NCBI GenBank assembly: GCA_029262175.1 | Contig: JAJCZV010000036.1 | Span: 124,001 to 188,000 of the forward strand | Length of the DNA stretch: 64,000 bases | Source of the DNA: Gemmatimonadota bacterium | Lineage (GTDB): Bacteria; Gemmatimonadota; Gemmatimonadetes; Palauibacterales; Palauibacteraceae | Direction of reading: 5' to 3' | Shown: positions 43,838 through 52,041 of the stretch, piece after piece | Numbering within the stretch: position 1 is the stretch's first letter | How the letters are laid out: every line of letters begins with the position of its first letter | Position numbers and translations under genes: made by a program | Notes under the pieces: model-generated | What the model was told of the DNA's origin: nothing | Database searches by the model: none | What the model saw: the letters and a program-made list of their open reading frames with translations, nothing else

Positions 43838-46800
43838 ATGTCTCGTGTTCCCCTCGCTCGGCCTGAGATTCGCCGCTCCAAGATCCTCCTCCTAACCCTT
43901 GTGCCGCTGGTCGCGGGCTGGGGCGCGGCCGTCGAACTCGGCGCTCAAACGGGGGCCATGGCGTTCGACTCCGCCGATGTCGCGGGGCTGACCTTTCGCT
44001 CGATCGGGCCCTCGCGCGGGGGGCGGAGTACCGCCGTCGCGGGGATCACGGAGCAGCCGCTGACCTATTTCATGGGAACGACCGGCGGCGGCGTGTGGAA
44101 GACCGTCGATGCCGGTCTGAACTGGACGAATATCTCCGACGGCTATTTCGAAGCCGGATCCGTCGGCTCGATCGACGTCTCCGACAGCGATGCCAACGTG
44201 ATTTACGTGGGCATGGGCTCGGCCGACCCGCGTGGAAACGTGTCCTCGGGAAATGGCGTCTACAAAAGCACCGATGGCGGAGACTCCTGGCACCATTCTG
44301 GTCTCCCCAACGCGGGTCAGATCGGACGGATCGAAGTGCACCCCGAGAACCCGGACGTTGCATACGCCGCCGTACTCGGAAACATCTTCGGCCCCAACCC
44401 GGAGCGCGGCGTGTACCGCACGCGCGACGGCGGCGAGAGTTGGGACAACGTCCTCTTCGTAAACGATTCCACCGGCGCCATGGACATCGCCCTCAACCCG
44501 CGGAATCCACGCATCGTTTTTGCGACCATGTGGAGCGCCGAGCGGAAGCCGTGGACGTTTCTGGGCGGCTCGGAAAACGACGGCGTGTGGCGCAGCAAGG
44601 ACGGCGGAGACACGTGGGAACAACTCAAAGGCGGTCTTCCGGAGGGGCTCCAAGGCAAAGCCGCGGTCACCGTATCTCGCGCCAACCCTCGCCGGGTTTG
44701 GGTCTTGATCGAGGCGCCGAACGACAAGGGGGGCGTCTACCGTTCGGATAACGGCGGCGACTCCTGGACCCGCGTCAATCGAGACCGCTCGCTTCAACAG
44801 CGCGCGTGGTACTACACACACATCTACGCCGATCCGATCGATGAGAACACCGTGTACGCGCTCAACGTCGGGTACAACAAATCGATCGACGGCGGTGCGA
44901 CTTGGAGCGGATTCAGCGTGCCTCACGGCGACGTCCACGATCTATGGATCAACTACGAGAACCCCGACTTCCAGGTCGTCGCCGATGACGGCGGCGCGCA
45001 GGTGACGACAACCGGCGCCGAGAGCTGGTCGACGTATCTCAACCAGAACACGGCGGAGATGTACCGCGTCTTTGTCGACAACCAGTTCCCGTATCGCGTG
45101 TACGGGTCGCAGCAGGACAACTCCACGATCATGGTCCCGAGTCGCGGCCTGCCCTCGGTGATCGACGGTCAGCACTGGGCCGCGGTAGGGGGCTGCGAAA
45201 GCGGCCATATCGCGATCGACCCACGTAATCCATACGTCACGTATGCGGGCTGCTACGGTGGAAACATCAACCGCGTCGATCGTGAGACCGGCGATGTGCG
45301 GCAGATGCTCATCTATCCCGAGCTTCAATTGGGACATGCAGCCAAGGACCTCAAACATCGGTTCCAGTGGAACGCGCCGATTCGGTTGTCGCCGCACAAT
45401 CCGGACGTGGTCTACCACACGTCGCAGTTTGTAAACCGGACGACAGACGCTGGGTATTCATGGGAAACCATTAGCCCCGACCTCACCCGAAACGACAAGT
45501 CGAAGCAAGATTTTTCGGGCGGTAGCATCACCTGGGACAACACGGGCGTCGAGGTCTACGGGACGATCTTCGCGTTCGAGGAATCGCATCATGAGCCGGG
45601 CGTGCTATGGGCCGGGTCGGACGATGGGCTGATCCATGTATCGCGCGACGACGGCGCGAACTGGGACAACGTCACGCCTCCCGACCTACCGGAATTCTCG
45701 ACCATCAACATGATCGATCTGTCCGAGCACGGTCCGGGGCGCGCGCACGTGGCCGTGTATCGCTACCGAATGGACGACGAGACTCCGTACATGTATCGCA
45801 CGGATGACTACGGTCAGACCTGGGCGCGGCTTCCTTCGACGGGCATCGCCTCGGGCCACTTCGTGCGAGTGGTCAGAGAGGATCCGGTGCGTCGGGGGCT
45901 GTTGTTTGCCGGAACCGAGTACGGCCTGAATGTGAGTTTCAACGGTGGCAACACCTGGCAACCGCTCAAGCTCAACTTTCCCGTGACGCCGGTCACCGAC
46001 ATGCGGATACACGAGGACGATTTGGTCGTGGCGACCCAGGGTCGATCGTTCTGGATCCTCGACGACATCTCGCCCCTGCGGCAGATGACGACGGAAACGC
46101 TGGCGTCAGATCTACACCTCTACGCGCCCCGCGAGGCCGTCCGAGCGCAGTCGGTTTTTCCAAACGGGGCGGCCCTGTACTTCTCGGTGGGGGGAGACTC
46201 GGACGAGGCGACGAATCTCGAGATCATCAACGGCTCGGCGGAGGTCGTTCGCGTGTATTCCACCGACCCGGGCGCGTGGGACGAGGAGGCGAAGGCGGCA
46301 ATCGGGCGCTCATCAGACTGGTCACCCGACCGGCTTGAAGTCGAGCCCGGACTCAATCGAATGGTCTGGAACCTCCAAGAGGAAGGGCCGGACCTGGTCG
46401 AGGGAGCTCGAATCTGGGGCTTCACGGGGCGGGTCCCGGCGGTCCCCGGCGCATTCCAGGTGCGGCTCACGCGCGGCGACGTTTCTCAGACCGCGGACCT
46501 CACCCTACGAATCGACCCACGCGTTTCCGACCAAGTCACGGTCGCGAACCTTCAGGCGCAACACGATCTCATGGTTCGGGTGCGGGGCCTACTCGATCAG
46601 TCCCACGACGCCGTACGCGACATCCGATCGGTCCGTTCGCAGATGAAGGACATCGCCCAGACCGCAAAGAACGCGGGCTTTGGCGATGAGTTCGTGGAGC
46701 TCGCAGATGAAACCGGCGAGAAGCTCACCGGCGTCGAGGAAGAAGTCTTCCAAACCAAGAACGAAGCGGGACAGGATCCCCTCAACTTCCCCCCGATGCT

Positions 46801-47023
46801 CGACAACGAGATCGCCAACCTCTACGGCTACATCCTCTCGACCTATGATCGACCCAATCTTTCGGCGGGCGTTCGCGCCGACGAGTTGGAGGCGGAGTTG
46901 GGTGTGCACCTCAGTGAACTCCAGCGGATCATCGATACGGATGTCGCGGCATTCAACCAGAAACTGCGCGAGGCCGGCGTGCCGGGGATCATCGTAAAGA
47001 CGCCCCCTCGAGCTACGAGCTAG
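43838..47023 (+). CDS. VPS10/BNR-repeat exported protein (sortilin-like propeller)
   Basis: 1061-aa exported protein. The signal peptide (KILLLTLVPLVAGWGAAVELGAQ) starts from the ATG at 43838, with AGGAG 10 nt upstream. Asp-box/BNR repeats of the S/T-x-D-x-G-x-x-W type occur repeatedly (TVDAGLNWTN, STDGGDSWHH, TRDGGESWDN, SKDGGDTWEQ, SDNGGDSWTR, SIDGGATWSG, TDAGYSWET, SRDDGANWDN, TDDYGQTWAR, SFNGGNTWQP), giving a large VPS10-like propeller. The C-terminal ~250 residues are a beta-sandwich (FTGRVPAVPGAFQVRLTRGD) followed by a helical coil. Such proteins are abundant in Gemmatimonadota-like genomes. No enzymatic residues can be assigned. Confidence 0.88.
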   Translation: MSRVPLARPEIRRSKILLLTLVPLVAGWGAAVELGAQTGAMAFDSADVAGLTFRSIGPSRGGRSTAVAGITEQPLTYFMGTTGGGVWKTVDAGLNWTNISDGYFEAGSVGSIDVSDSDANVIYVGMGSADPRGNVSSGNGVYKSTDGGDSWHHSGLPNAGQIGRIEVHPENPDVAYAAVLGNIFGPNPERGVYRTRDGGESWDNVLFVNDSTGAMDIALNPRNPRIVFATMWSAERKPWTFLGGSENDGVWRSKDGGDTWEQLKGGLPEGLQGKAAVTVSRANPRRVWVLIEAPNDKGGVYRSDNGGDSWTRVNRDRSLQQRAWYYTHIYADPIDENTVYALNVGYNKSIDGGATWSGFSVPHGDVHDLWINYENPDFQVVADDGGAQVTTTGAESWSTYLNQNTAEMYRVFVDNQFPYRVYGSQQDNSTIMVPSRGLPSVIDGQHWAAVGGCESGHIAIDPRNPYVTYAGCYGGNINRVDRETGDVRQMLIYPELQLGHAAKDLKHRFQWNAPIRLSPHNPDVVYHTSQFVNRTTDAGYSWETISPDLTRNDKSKQDFSGGSITWDNTGVEVYGTIFAFEESHHEPGVLWAGSDDGLIHVSRDDGANWDNVTPPDLPEFSTINMIDLSEHGPGRAHVAVYRYRMDDETPYMYRTDDYGQTWARLPSTGIASGHFVRVVREDPVRRGLLFAGTEYGLNVSFNGGNTWQPLKLNFPVTPVTDMRIHEDDLVVATQGRSFWILDDISPLRQMTTETLASDLHLYAPREAVRAQSVFPNGAALYFSVGGDSDEATNLEIINGSAEVVRVYSTDPGAWDEEAKAAIGRSSDWSPDRLEVEPGLNRMVWNLQEEGPDLVEGARIWGFTGRVPAVPGAFQVRLTRGDVSQTADLTLRIDPRVSDQVTVANLQAQHDLMVRVRGLLDQSHDAVRDIRSVRSQMKDIAQTAKNAGFGDEFVELADETGEKLTGVEEEVFQTKNEAGQDPLNFPPMLDNEIANLYGYILSTYDRPNLSAGVRADELEAELGVHLSELQRIIDTDVAAFNQKLREAGVPGIIVKTPPRATS

Positions 47024-47053
47024 GCGAGGGCCGGGGAGCCATCGGGGCGGTCG

Positions 47054-47121
47054 GGGGGAGTGAACCTCCGCCAGCTGCGGCGGCGAGCCGAGTCCTCGCG
47101 TGGGCGGAGGCTCCCTCCCCC
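47054..47121 (+). repeat. REP-like hairpin element, copy 1
   Basis: 19-bp arms (17 of 19 paired; 47054-47072 and 47103-47121) enclose a 30-nt loop (47073-47102). The loop matches, in reverse complement, the loop of copy 2 at about 26 of 29 positions (core GCTGCGGCGGC-(A/G)-AGCCGA). It lies 31 bp after the stop of the VPS10/BNR gene. Confidence 0.75.
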
Positions 47122-47245
47122 TCCCGGGACGTTTGGCTCCGTGCTTGCCGCTGATGACCAGACCCGTCCGCAGACTTCCCTCGCCCGAGACCATCTAGGG
47201 GCTGAAGACTAGCCTCAAGAGGGCCCCGCCAGTCGGAGGGAGCAC

Positions 47246-47268
47246 TCCCCCCCGAGCGAGCGGGGGGA
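47246..47268. repeat. Short C/G hairpin
   Basis: 7-bp arms TCCCCCC and GGGGGGA with loop CGAGCGAGC, between the two REP-like copies. Confidence 0.55.
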
Positions 47269-47297
47269 AGCGATTCGGTGGGTCGGCATCACGGTCA

Positions 47298-47377
47298 GCG
47301 CCGGGGATCGCCGTACCTCCCCCAGCGAGGACTTCGGCTTGCCGCCGCAGCCGGGGAGGTACGGCGGTCCCCGGCGC
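47298..47377 (-). repeat. REP-like hairpin element, copy 2 (inverted)
   Basis: 25-bp arms with a single mismatch (47298-47322 and 47353-47377) enclose a 30-nt loop (47323-47352). Read on the minus strand its loop and inner stem resemble copy 1. The stem sequences differ but remain paired in both copies (inner stem CCTCCGCC in copy 1, CCTCCCC in copy 2), which points to selection on structure. Confidence 0.78.
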
Positions 47378-47420
47378 CGACGACCAGCCCCCTCACCAGA
47401 GGCGTGTCAACCGCGAGCGA

Positions 47421-48101
47421 CTACCCTTCTTGGTCCTTCAGGTCCGCGATGTCATCCGTGTCGATTTCGTCGCGGAAATCCATGAGGTCGTCCCACTCGA
47501 TTTGCCGGCCCTTGAGTATGAGCGCGAAGCGGCCCTCGATGAGGGAGCTGAACGTAGCACGCCCCACGTCGCCGTCACCCGAGCGCTGGAACTCTTCCAT
47601 CGCGGGGTAGCCGTGGAACTTCGTCGATCGCTTCCAACCTCGATCGCTCTCTTCGTCGACACTGAAGTCCCCCGCGCCGATGAAACCGGATACGGCGGCC
47701 ACCGGTAGCGCCCCCAGATCCATGAACTCGACGTCGATCCTGGCCCCATCCTCGCGCTCATAGCGCATTTCGAGGGTCGTGATATCCATGCCCATGGCGC
47801 CCTTGGTGGACCCTTGGCGGGATACACGCTCGAAGCCCTCGATCTCCTCGCCGAAGAACTCGTAGAACTCTCGGAAGCCGAGCGGCTGATCGACGCTGCC
47901 GCCCTCGACCATGCCCTCGAGCGCTTCCTTCATGGCGTTCCCGGCCTGCCCCAGACCCTGAGCGGCTTCTTCGAGACCTTCTCGAGCACTCTCGAACTCG
48001 GCTTCATAGTCGTCATCGTCGGCGAAAAAACAGCCGGCGGTGAGCAAGCCGCACATCACGGCTCCGGCGGCAAGCATGGAATTTTGACGTATCGGACGCA
48101 T
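47421..48101 (-). CDS. Hypothetical lipoprotein
   Basis: 226 aa. The ATG at 48101 has a strong GGAGG at 6 nt. Signal peptide with lipobox LLTAGC. An acidic linker (DDDDYEAEFESAREGLEEAAQGLG) is followed by a beta-rich domain (MDITTLEMRYEREDGARIDVEFMDLGALPVAAVSGFIGAG). It contains FHGYPAMEEFQRSGDGDVGRATFSSLIEGRFALILKG, which resembles domains measuring or binding ligands, but I cannot name it. It ends in DDIADLKDQEG. Upstream open sequence to 48401 was not used. Confidence 0.8.
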   Translation of the reverse strand: MRPIRQNSMLAAGAVMCGLLTAGCFFADDDDYEAEFESAREGLEEAAQGLGQAGNAMKEALEGMVEGGSVDQPLGFREFYEFFGEEIEGFERVSRQGSTKGAMGMDITTLEMRYEREDGARIDVEFMDLGALPVAAVSGFIGAGDFSVDEESDRGWKRSTKFHGYPAMEEFQRSGDGDVGRATFSSLIEGRFALILKGRQIEWDDLMDFRDEIDTDDIADLKDQEG

Positions 48102-48302
48102 GGATTTCCTCCCCCTCGGGTACGGCGACTCGCGATTCTGTACCGGAGACGCTACAGACCGGCCAAAGCTGGAGTCAAGCGGACACACCCACTTACGACG
48201 GTGGTCGTCGGTAGGTGTCAGAGTTTTGTAGAGACGTACGTTCCCAGCTTGACGAAGGACGAGGGCATAGAGACGCGTCGAGCGTCCACGCAGGAGCAGT
48301 CG

Positions 48303-48677
48303 ATGATGAAGCGGATCATGCGAGCAATGAGTGTGGGGGCGATCGGTTTCGCGTTGGCAGGATGCGGAGAAGGCTCGCTGGGTCCCGTATGTACGGCGCA
48401 AGCCGTCTTCGGGATCAACCTCACCGTGCGGGATTCGTCGGGGTTCCCTGTGGCCGAGGAGGTGTTGGGCATCGCGATCGATGGCACGTTCGCAGACACG
48501 CTGCTAGCCCTGGGGCCGCTGGACATGGCGGGAGCCGTCGAGAGACCGGGGACGTACGACATCTCCGTGTCGAGGTTCGGGTTCTCGACTTGGTCGGCAA
48601 ACGGGGTCGTGGTCGAGGCGGACGAGTGTCATGTGATTCCCGTTTCGCTCGAGGCCACACTGTTCCCGGTGCCGTAG
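48303..48677 (+). CDS. Small lipoprotein with carboxypeptidase-regulatory-like beta-sandwich (paralogue 1)
   Basis: 124 aa. Start MMKRIMRAM with AGGAG 7 nt upstream; lipobox ALAGC. The mature part (INLTVRDSSGFPVAEEVLGIAI, GTYDISVSRFGFSTWSANGVVVEADECHVIPVSLEA) has the pattern of a CarboxypepD_reg-like/Ig-type beta-sandwich with two Cys. It is clearly paralogous to the next gene (GTYD-(I/V)-(S/T)-(V/I)-x-(R/K)-x-GF-(S/A)-TWSA). An intrinsic terminator follows. Confidence 0.82.
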   Translation: MMKRIMRAMSVGAIGFALAGCGEGSLGPVCTAQAVFGINLTVRDSSGFPVAEEVLGIAIDGTFADTLLALGPLDMAGAVERPGTYDISVSRFGFSTWSANGVVVEADECHVIPVSLEATLFPVP

Positions 48678-48693
48678 ACATAGATGCGGTTGT

Positions 48694-48761
48694 GGGCGGC
48701 CGTCGCACTAGCTGCGCGCTCCGCGGAACCGATTCCGCGCGCGGCGGTCGCCCATTTTTTT
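48694..48761 (+). terminator. Intrinsic terminator after lipoprotein paralogue 1
   Basis: A long GC-rich stem (GGGCGGCCGTCGC with GCGGCGGTCGCCC, 11 of 13 paired) has an inner stem (GCGGAA/TTCCGC) and is followed by seven T at 48755-48761. This is the best intrinsic terminator in the window. Confidence 0.85.
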
Positions 48762-48842
48762 CGAGAGCACCGTGGGAGTACGAAGTCATTGTGGACGATT
48801 AGATCGTCATTCTGGACGATCAAGATCGCTGTGAGGTGATAG

Positions 48843-49310
48843 ATGCAGCAGATGCGGCGGGACCGGGTGAGCCGGCTGAGCCGGGCGACCCGGCTGAGCC
48901 GGGCTACCCGGCTGAGAGTTCTGTTCCTGACGATCCTGGTGGCGCCACTGGGTGTGGGGTGCGGCGACACCCTTGAACCCCTGGCTTGTACGGAACAATT
49001 CGAATTCGGCTTGGTCGTCGACGTTCACGAAGGCACCGGTGGACCGGGAGCCCAAGGAGCGATCGGCGTCGCCATCGAGGGAGCGTTCTCGGACACCCTT
49101 CAACTCGTCGATGACGTACGGTTGGTGGGGGCGGGCGAACGGCCGGGCACCTACGACGTGACGATCAGGAAGACGGGCTTCGCAACGTGGTCGGCCTCCA
49201 ACATCACGGTCACCGCAGACGAGTGTCACGTGATCCCGGTCCGACTCGAGGCCGTCCTGATCCCGGTCGTCAGCATCAACGCGTTTCCGTCGACGCAGAA
49301 GGCCGAATAG
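48843..49310 (+). CDS. Small lipoprotein with carboxypeptidase-regulatory-like beta-sandwich (paralogue 2)
   Basis: 155 aa, paralogue of the preceding lipoprotein. The N-terminal basic region of the signal peptide is made of an 18-bp DNA tandem repeat encoding RLSRAT twice (SRLSRATRLSRATRLR). It then continues into the hydrophobic core LFLTILVAPLGVGC with lipobox GVGC. The mature part shares GTYDVTIRKTGFATWSASNITVTADECHVIPVRLEA with paralogue 1 and has a short extra tail. It ends 13 bp from the convergent MFS gene. Confidence 0.82.
   Translation: MQQMRRDRVSRLSRATRLSRATRLRVLFLTILVAPLGVGCGDTLEPLACTEQFEFGLVVDVHEGTGGPGAQGAIGVAIEGAFSDTLQLVDDVRLVGAGERPGTYDVTIRKTGFATWSASNITVTADECHVIPVRLEAVLIPVVSINAFPSTQKAE
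48872..48915 (+). repeat. 18-bp tandem repeat inside a signal peptide
   Basis: Two and a half copies of an 18-bp unit (CGGCTGAGCCGGGC-G/T-ACC) in frame within the lipoprotein signal peptide. They add positively charged RLSRAT units before the hydrophobic core. Such units are prone to slippage by multiples of six residues without frame loss. Confidence 0.75.
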
Positions 49311-49323
49311 CCGTGCAGTGACG

Positions 49324-50610
49324 CTATTCGGCGGGGAAGGCTCGGGCGGTAGCCACGCCCTCTTCTTCATCGACACGAGCCAGCAGCACCAGCCCGACCA
49401 CGAAAAAGACGACGATCGACCCCAGTGCCCAGCGGTGGCTTTCCGTCGCTCCGAGCACGAGCCCGTACGACAGGGGTCCCAACACGGACGAGAGCTTTCC
49501 GGAGAAAGCGTAGAACCCGAACAGTTCGGCCTGTTTGTTCGGCGGCACGAAGGAAGCCAATAACGACCGACTCGCGGCCTGGTTCGGGCCGACCATCAAC
49601 CCCAAAAAGATCGCCGCGACCCAAAACGCCGTGCGATCCCGTGCGAGAAACGCGAGCACCGTGGTGCCGATCAAGACGACGAGCGTGATCGCGATCGTGC
49701 GTTTCCCCCCAATTCGATCGTTGAGAAACCCGAAGGCCATGGCGCTGGCACCCGCGGCCACGTTGACCACGATCCCCAAGACGAGCACGTCGCTCGTCTC
49801 CATTCCGAACTCGGCGCCCGCATAGATCGCCGCCATCGCAAACACCGTCACCAACCCATCGTTGTAGATGAGTCGCGCGACGAGAAGTCGGACCGCCTGT
49901 CGATAGTCCCGGAGGTGCACGAACGTGCCCCGGACGCGTCCGAAACCTCGCCGGACGTTTTCGATGAAGGGCGCGGGTCGACGCGGTTGGCGTTCGCGGA
50001 GATACAGAAACGTCGGAATCGAAAAGACGAGGAACCAACCCGCTACCAACAGGTTGGTGGCTCGCACGTTGAGATCGTCGCCATCTGGAAGCCAGCCCGT
50101 CACCATCCCCAGCGCGATCGCCAGGCAGAGGAGACCCCCAAAGTAGCCGAGCCCCCAGCCAAAGCCGGACACGCGTCCCACGTTGTCGCGATCAGCCAAC
50201 TCCGGTAGGAATGCGTTGTACAGCGCCTGGGTCGCCTCGTACGCCACGTTGGCACAGATAAAGATAGCGGCGGCGAGCCACGCGTCTCCCGGGCCCATCC
50301 AAAAAAGCGACGCGGTAAACGCCACGCAGGCGAGTGTGGTCAGCAGCAGGTAGCGCTTTTTTCGGCCGCCAAAATCGGCCATCGCACCCACGACCGGCAT
50401 GATGAGGGCTACGATGATGGCCGATACCTGGATCGCGCGCGTCCACCAGATCGCCCCGGCGATGGGATCGGATGCGATCCGCCCCGCGTAGTACGCCGAG
50501 AAAATGAAGGTGACGACCAGGGTCGTGAACGCGGAATTGGCAAAGTCGTACAGGGCCCACGAGAAAATCTCGCCGCGCGTCGCGGGCCCCGGGTGCCGGT
50601 CGTTGTTCAA
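49324..50610 (-). CDS. MFS transporter, UMF1 family
   Basis: 428 aa from the TTG at 50610; a further TTG at 50730 would reach into the divergent ligase gene. It has twelve membrane helices. The UMF1/Vacuole-effluxer signature opens the protein (EIFSWALYDFANSAFTTLVVTFIFSAYY), followed by GAMADFGGRKKRYLL in the first loop and GPNQAASRSLLASFVPP in the second half. Related proteins export amino acids or small metabolites. Divergent from the thiohistidine-type operon with only ~110 bp between starts, so it may export or import its product, but that is inference. Confidence 0.85.
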   Translation of the reverse strand: MNNDRHPGPATRGEIFSWALYDFANSAFTTLVVTFIFSAYYAGRIASDPIAGAIWWTRAIQVSAIIVALIMPVVGAMADFGGRKKRYLLLTTLACVAFTASLFWMGPGDAWLAAAIFICANVAYEATQALYNAFLPELADRDNVGRVSGFGWGLGYFGGLLCLAIALGMVTGWLPDGDDLNVRATNLLVAGWFLVFSIPTFLYLRERQPRRPAPFIENVRRGFGRVRGTFVHLRDYRQAVRLLVARLIYNDGLVTVFAMAAIYAGAEFGMETSDVLVLGIVVNVAAGASAMAFGFLNDRIGGKRTIAITLVVLIGTTVLAFLARDRTAFWVAAIFLGLMVGPNQAASRSLLASFVPPNKQAELFGFYAFSGKLSSVLGPLSYGLVLGATESHRWALGSIVVFFVVGLVLLARVDEEEGVATARAFPAE

Positions 50611-50721
50611 CTGAGCGCCTGTCGAGGAGCCCCGTGGGGGGCCGTTGTGGCGAGTCGATCCGGCCTCACGGTACAATGAGCCAGCGTTTTTCGCGCCACC
50701 CCACCAGAGCGGAGAGAACGG

Positions 50722-52041
50722 ATGCGTCAATCATATGTGGCCAGGATCGTCAATCTTATCGACGACGAGACGCAGGAACTCCGGGGGACGCCACCGGACG
50801 TCGCGCGCGAGCTGCTTCTGTCTCCAGATCCCGAGGCGGTCCTCACGCTCGAGGGCTCGTTCGCGCTCGTCGCGCGGGCCGGAGATGCGGTGCGGATGGC
50901 GCGGAGTCTCGACCGTCCGATGCGGTACTTCTTGGCCAAGGAAGCGGCGGGTCCGATGCTGATCGTTTCCGATCGCATCGACCGCATCCGCGCGCGCTTG
51001 GAACAAGAGGGGTACGCCGACCAGTTCCACCCTTCGTATACCCGGATGGTCCCGGCGCACCACGTGATGGAGATCCAGCTCGTGGGCTGTCCCGATCCGA
51101 ATCCCGTGTACCGGCGATTTTTCGATCCGCCGCGAGCCACATCAGGCACCGATGTGGATGCGATCGGCGCAGCCTACGTCGGCGCGCTCATCGATGAGGT
51201 CGTCCATTGGCTCGACTCGATCCCGAGCGACGCACCGATCGGGACGCTGTTCTCCGGTGGGATCGACAGCGGATCCGTTCTGTTGGCGCTACATAGCGCG
51301 CTTCTCGAGCGTGGAGAGTCTCCCGCTCGGCTCAAGGCGTTCACCCTGTCCGTCGACGGCGGCGGCGCCGATGCGGCGCAGGCGCGCGAGTTCCTGCGCG
51401 CGGTCGACTTAGAGATGCTCGGCGAGACGATCGAAGTCTCGCGGTCGACCGTCGATCCTCTCGAAGCGGTGCGGGTGATCGAGGACTACAAGCCGCTCGA
51501 CGTGGAATGTGCGGCGGTCGCGCTGGCGCTCATGGGTGGGATTCGCGAACGCTATCCAACCTGGCGCCACCTGGTGGACGGCGATGGCGGCGACGAGAAC
51601 CTCAAGGATTACTCGATCGAGGAGAACCCCGAACTCACGATTCGCAGCGTGGTCAACAATCGCATGCTTTATCACGAGGGCTGGGGAGTCGAGGCCATCA
51701 AGCACTCTCTTACCTACAGCGGCGGGTTGAGTCGGGGCTGCGTGCGCGGTTACCAGCCCGCCCGGGTGTTCGGGTTCAAGACGTTCTCTCCACTGGCCAC
51801 GCCACGCGTCATCGGAGTGTCTGAAGCCATCCCGTTTGCCGAGGTCACGCAGGGGTCCCATGAGGCGCTGTACGAGCTCAAGGGGGCCGTGGTGGCCAGC
51901 GGGATTCGACAGCACCTGGGCATCGAGATGCCGTCGTTTCCGAAGCGCCGATTCCAGGATGGCGCGATGGATACGGGCCCGCACGGGTTTGGCTTGACGG
52001 AAGCGGACTATCGACGGCAGTTCTTGTCGCTTCACGCGTGA
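50722..52041 (+). CDS. Asparagine-synthetase-like ATP-dependent ligase without glutaminase cysteine
   Basis: 439 aa. The start ATG has GGAGAG 5 nt upstream. The C-terminal synthetase domain has the PP-loop S-G-G-I-D-S at 178-183 and the second AsnB signature GDGGDENLKDY near 288-298, so AMP-forming activation of a carboxylate is expected. The N-terminal domain resembles the AsnB Ntn fold, but the catalytic Cys2 is absent (the protein begins MRQSYV). Glutamine hydrolysis is therefore unlikely, as in beta-lactam or lasso-type AsnB relatives. It overlaps the radical SAM gene by 4 bp (GTGA) and leads the operon. Substrate unknown. Confidence 0.85.
   Translation: MRQSYVARIVNLIDDETQELRGTPPDVARELLLSPDPEAVLTLEGSFALVARAGDAVRMARSLDRPMRYFLAKEAAGPMLIVSDRIDRIRARLEQEGYADQFHPSYTRMVPAHHVMEIQLVGCPDPNPVYRRFFDPPRATSGTDVDAIGAAYVGALIDEVVHWLDSIPSDAPIGTLFSGGIDSGSVLLALHSALLERGESPARLKAFTLSVDGGGADAAQAREFLRAVDLEMLGETIEVSRSTVDPLEAVRVIEDYKPLDVECAAVALALMGGIRERYPTWRHLVDGDGGDENLKDYSIEENPELTIRSVVNNRMLYHEGWGVEAIKHSLTYSGGLSRGCVRGYQPARVFGFKTFSPLATPRVIGVSEAIPFAEVTQGSHEALYELKGAVVASGIRQHLGIEMPSFPKRRFQDGAMDTGPHGFGLTEADYRRQFLSLHA

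Larger units (their letters stand above)
47024..47420. other. Intergenic region rich in inverted repeats
   Basis: 397 bp between convergent genes (VPS10/BNR protein, plus; lipoprotein, minus). No coding frame looks real. It contains three hairpins: two inverted copies of one element (47054-47121 and 47298-47377) and a short C/G hairpin (47246-47268). Confidence 0.8.
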
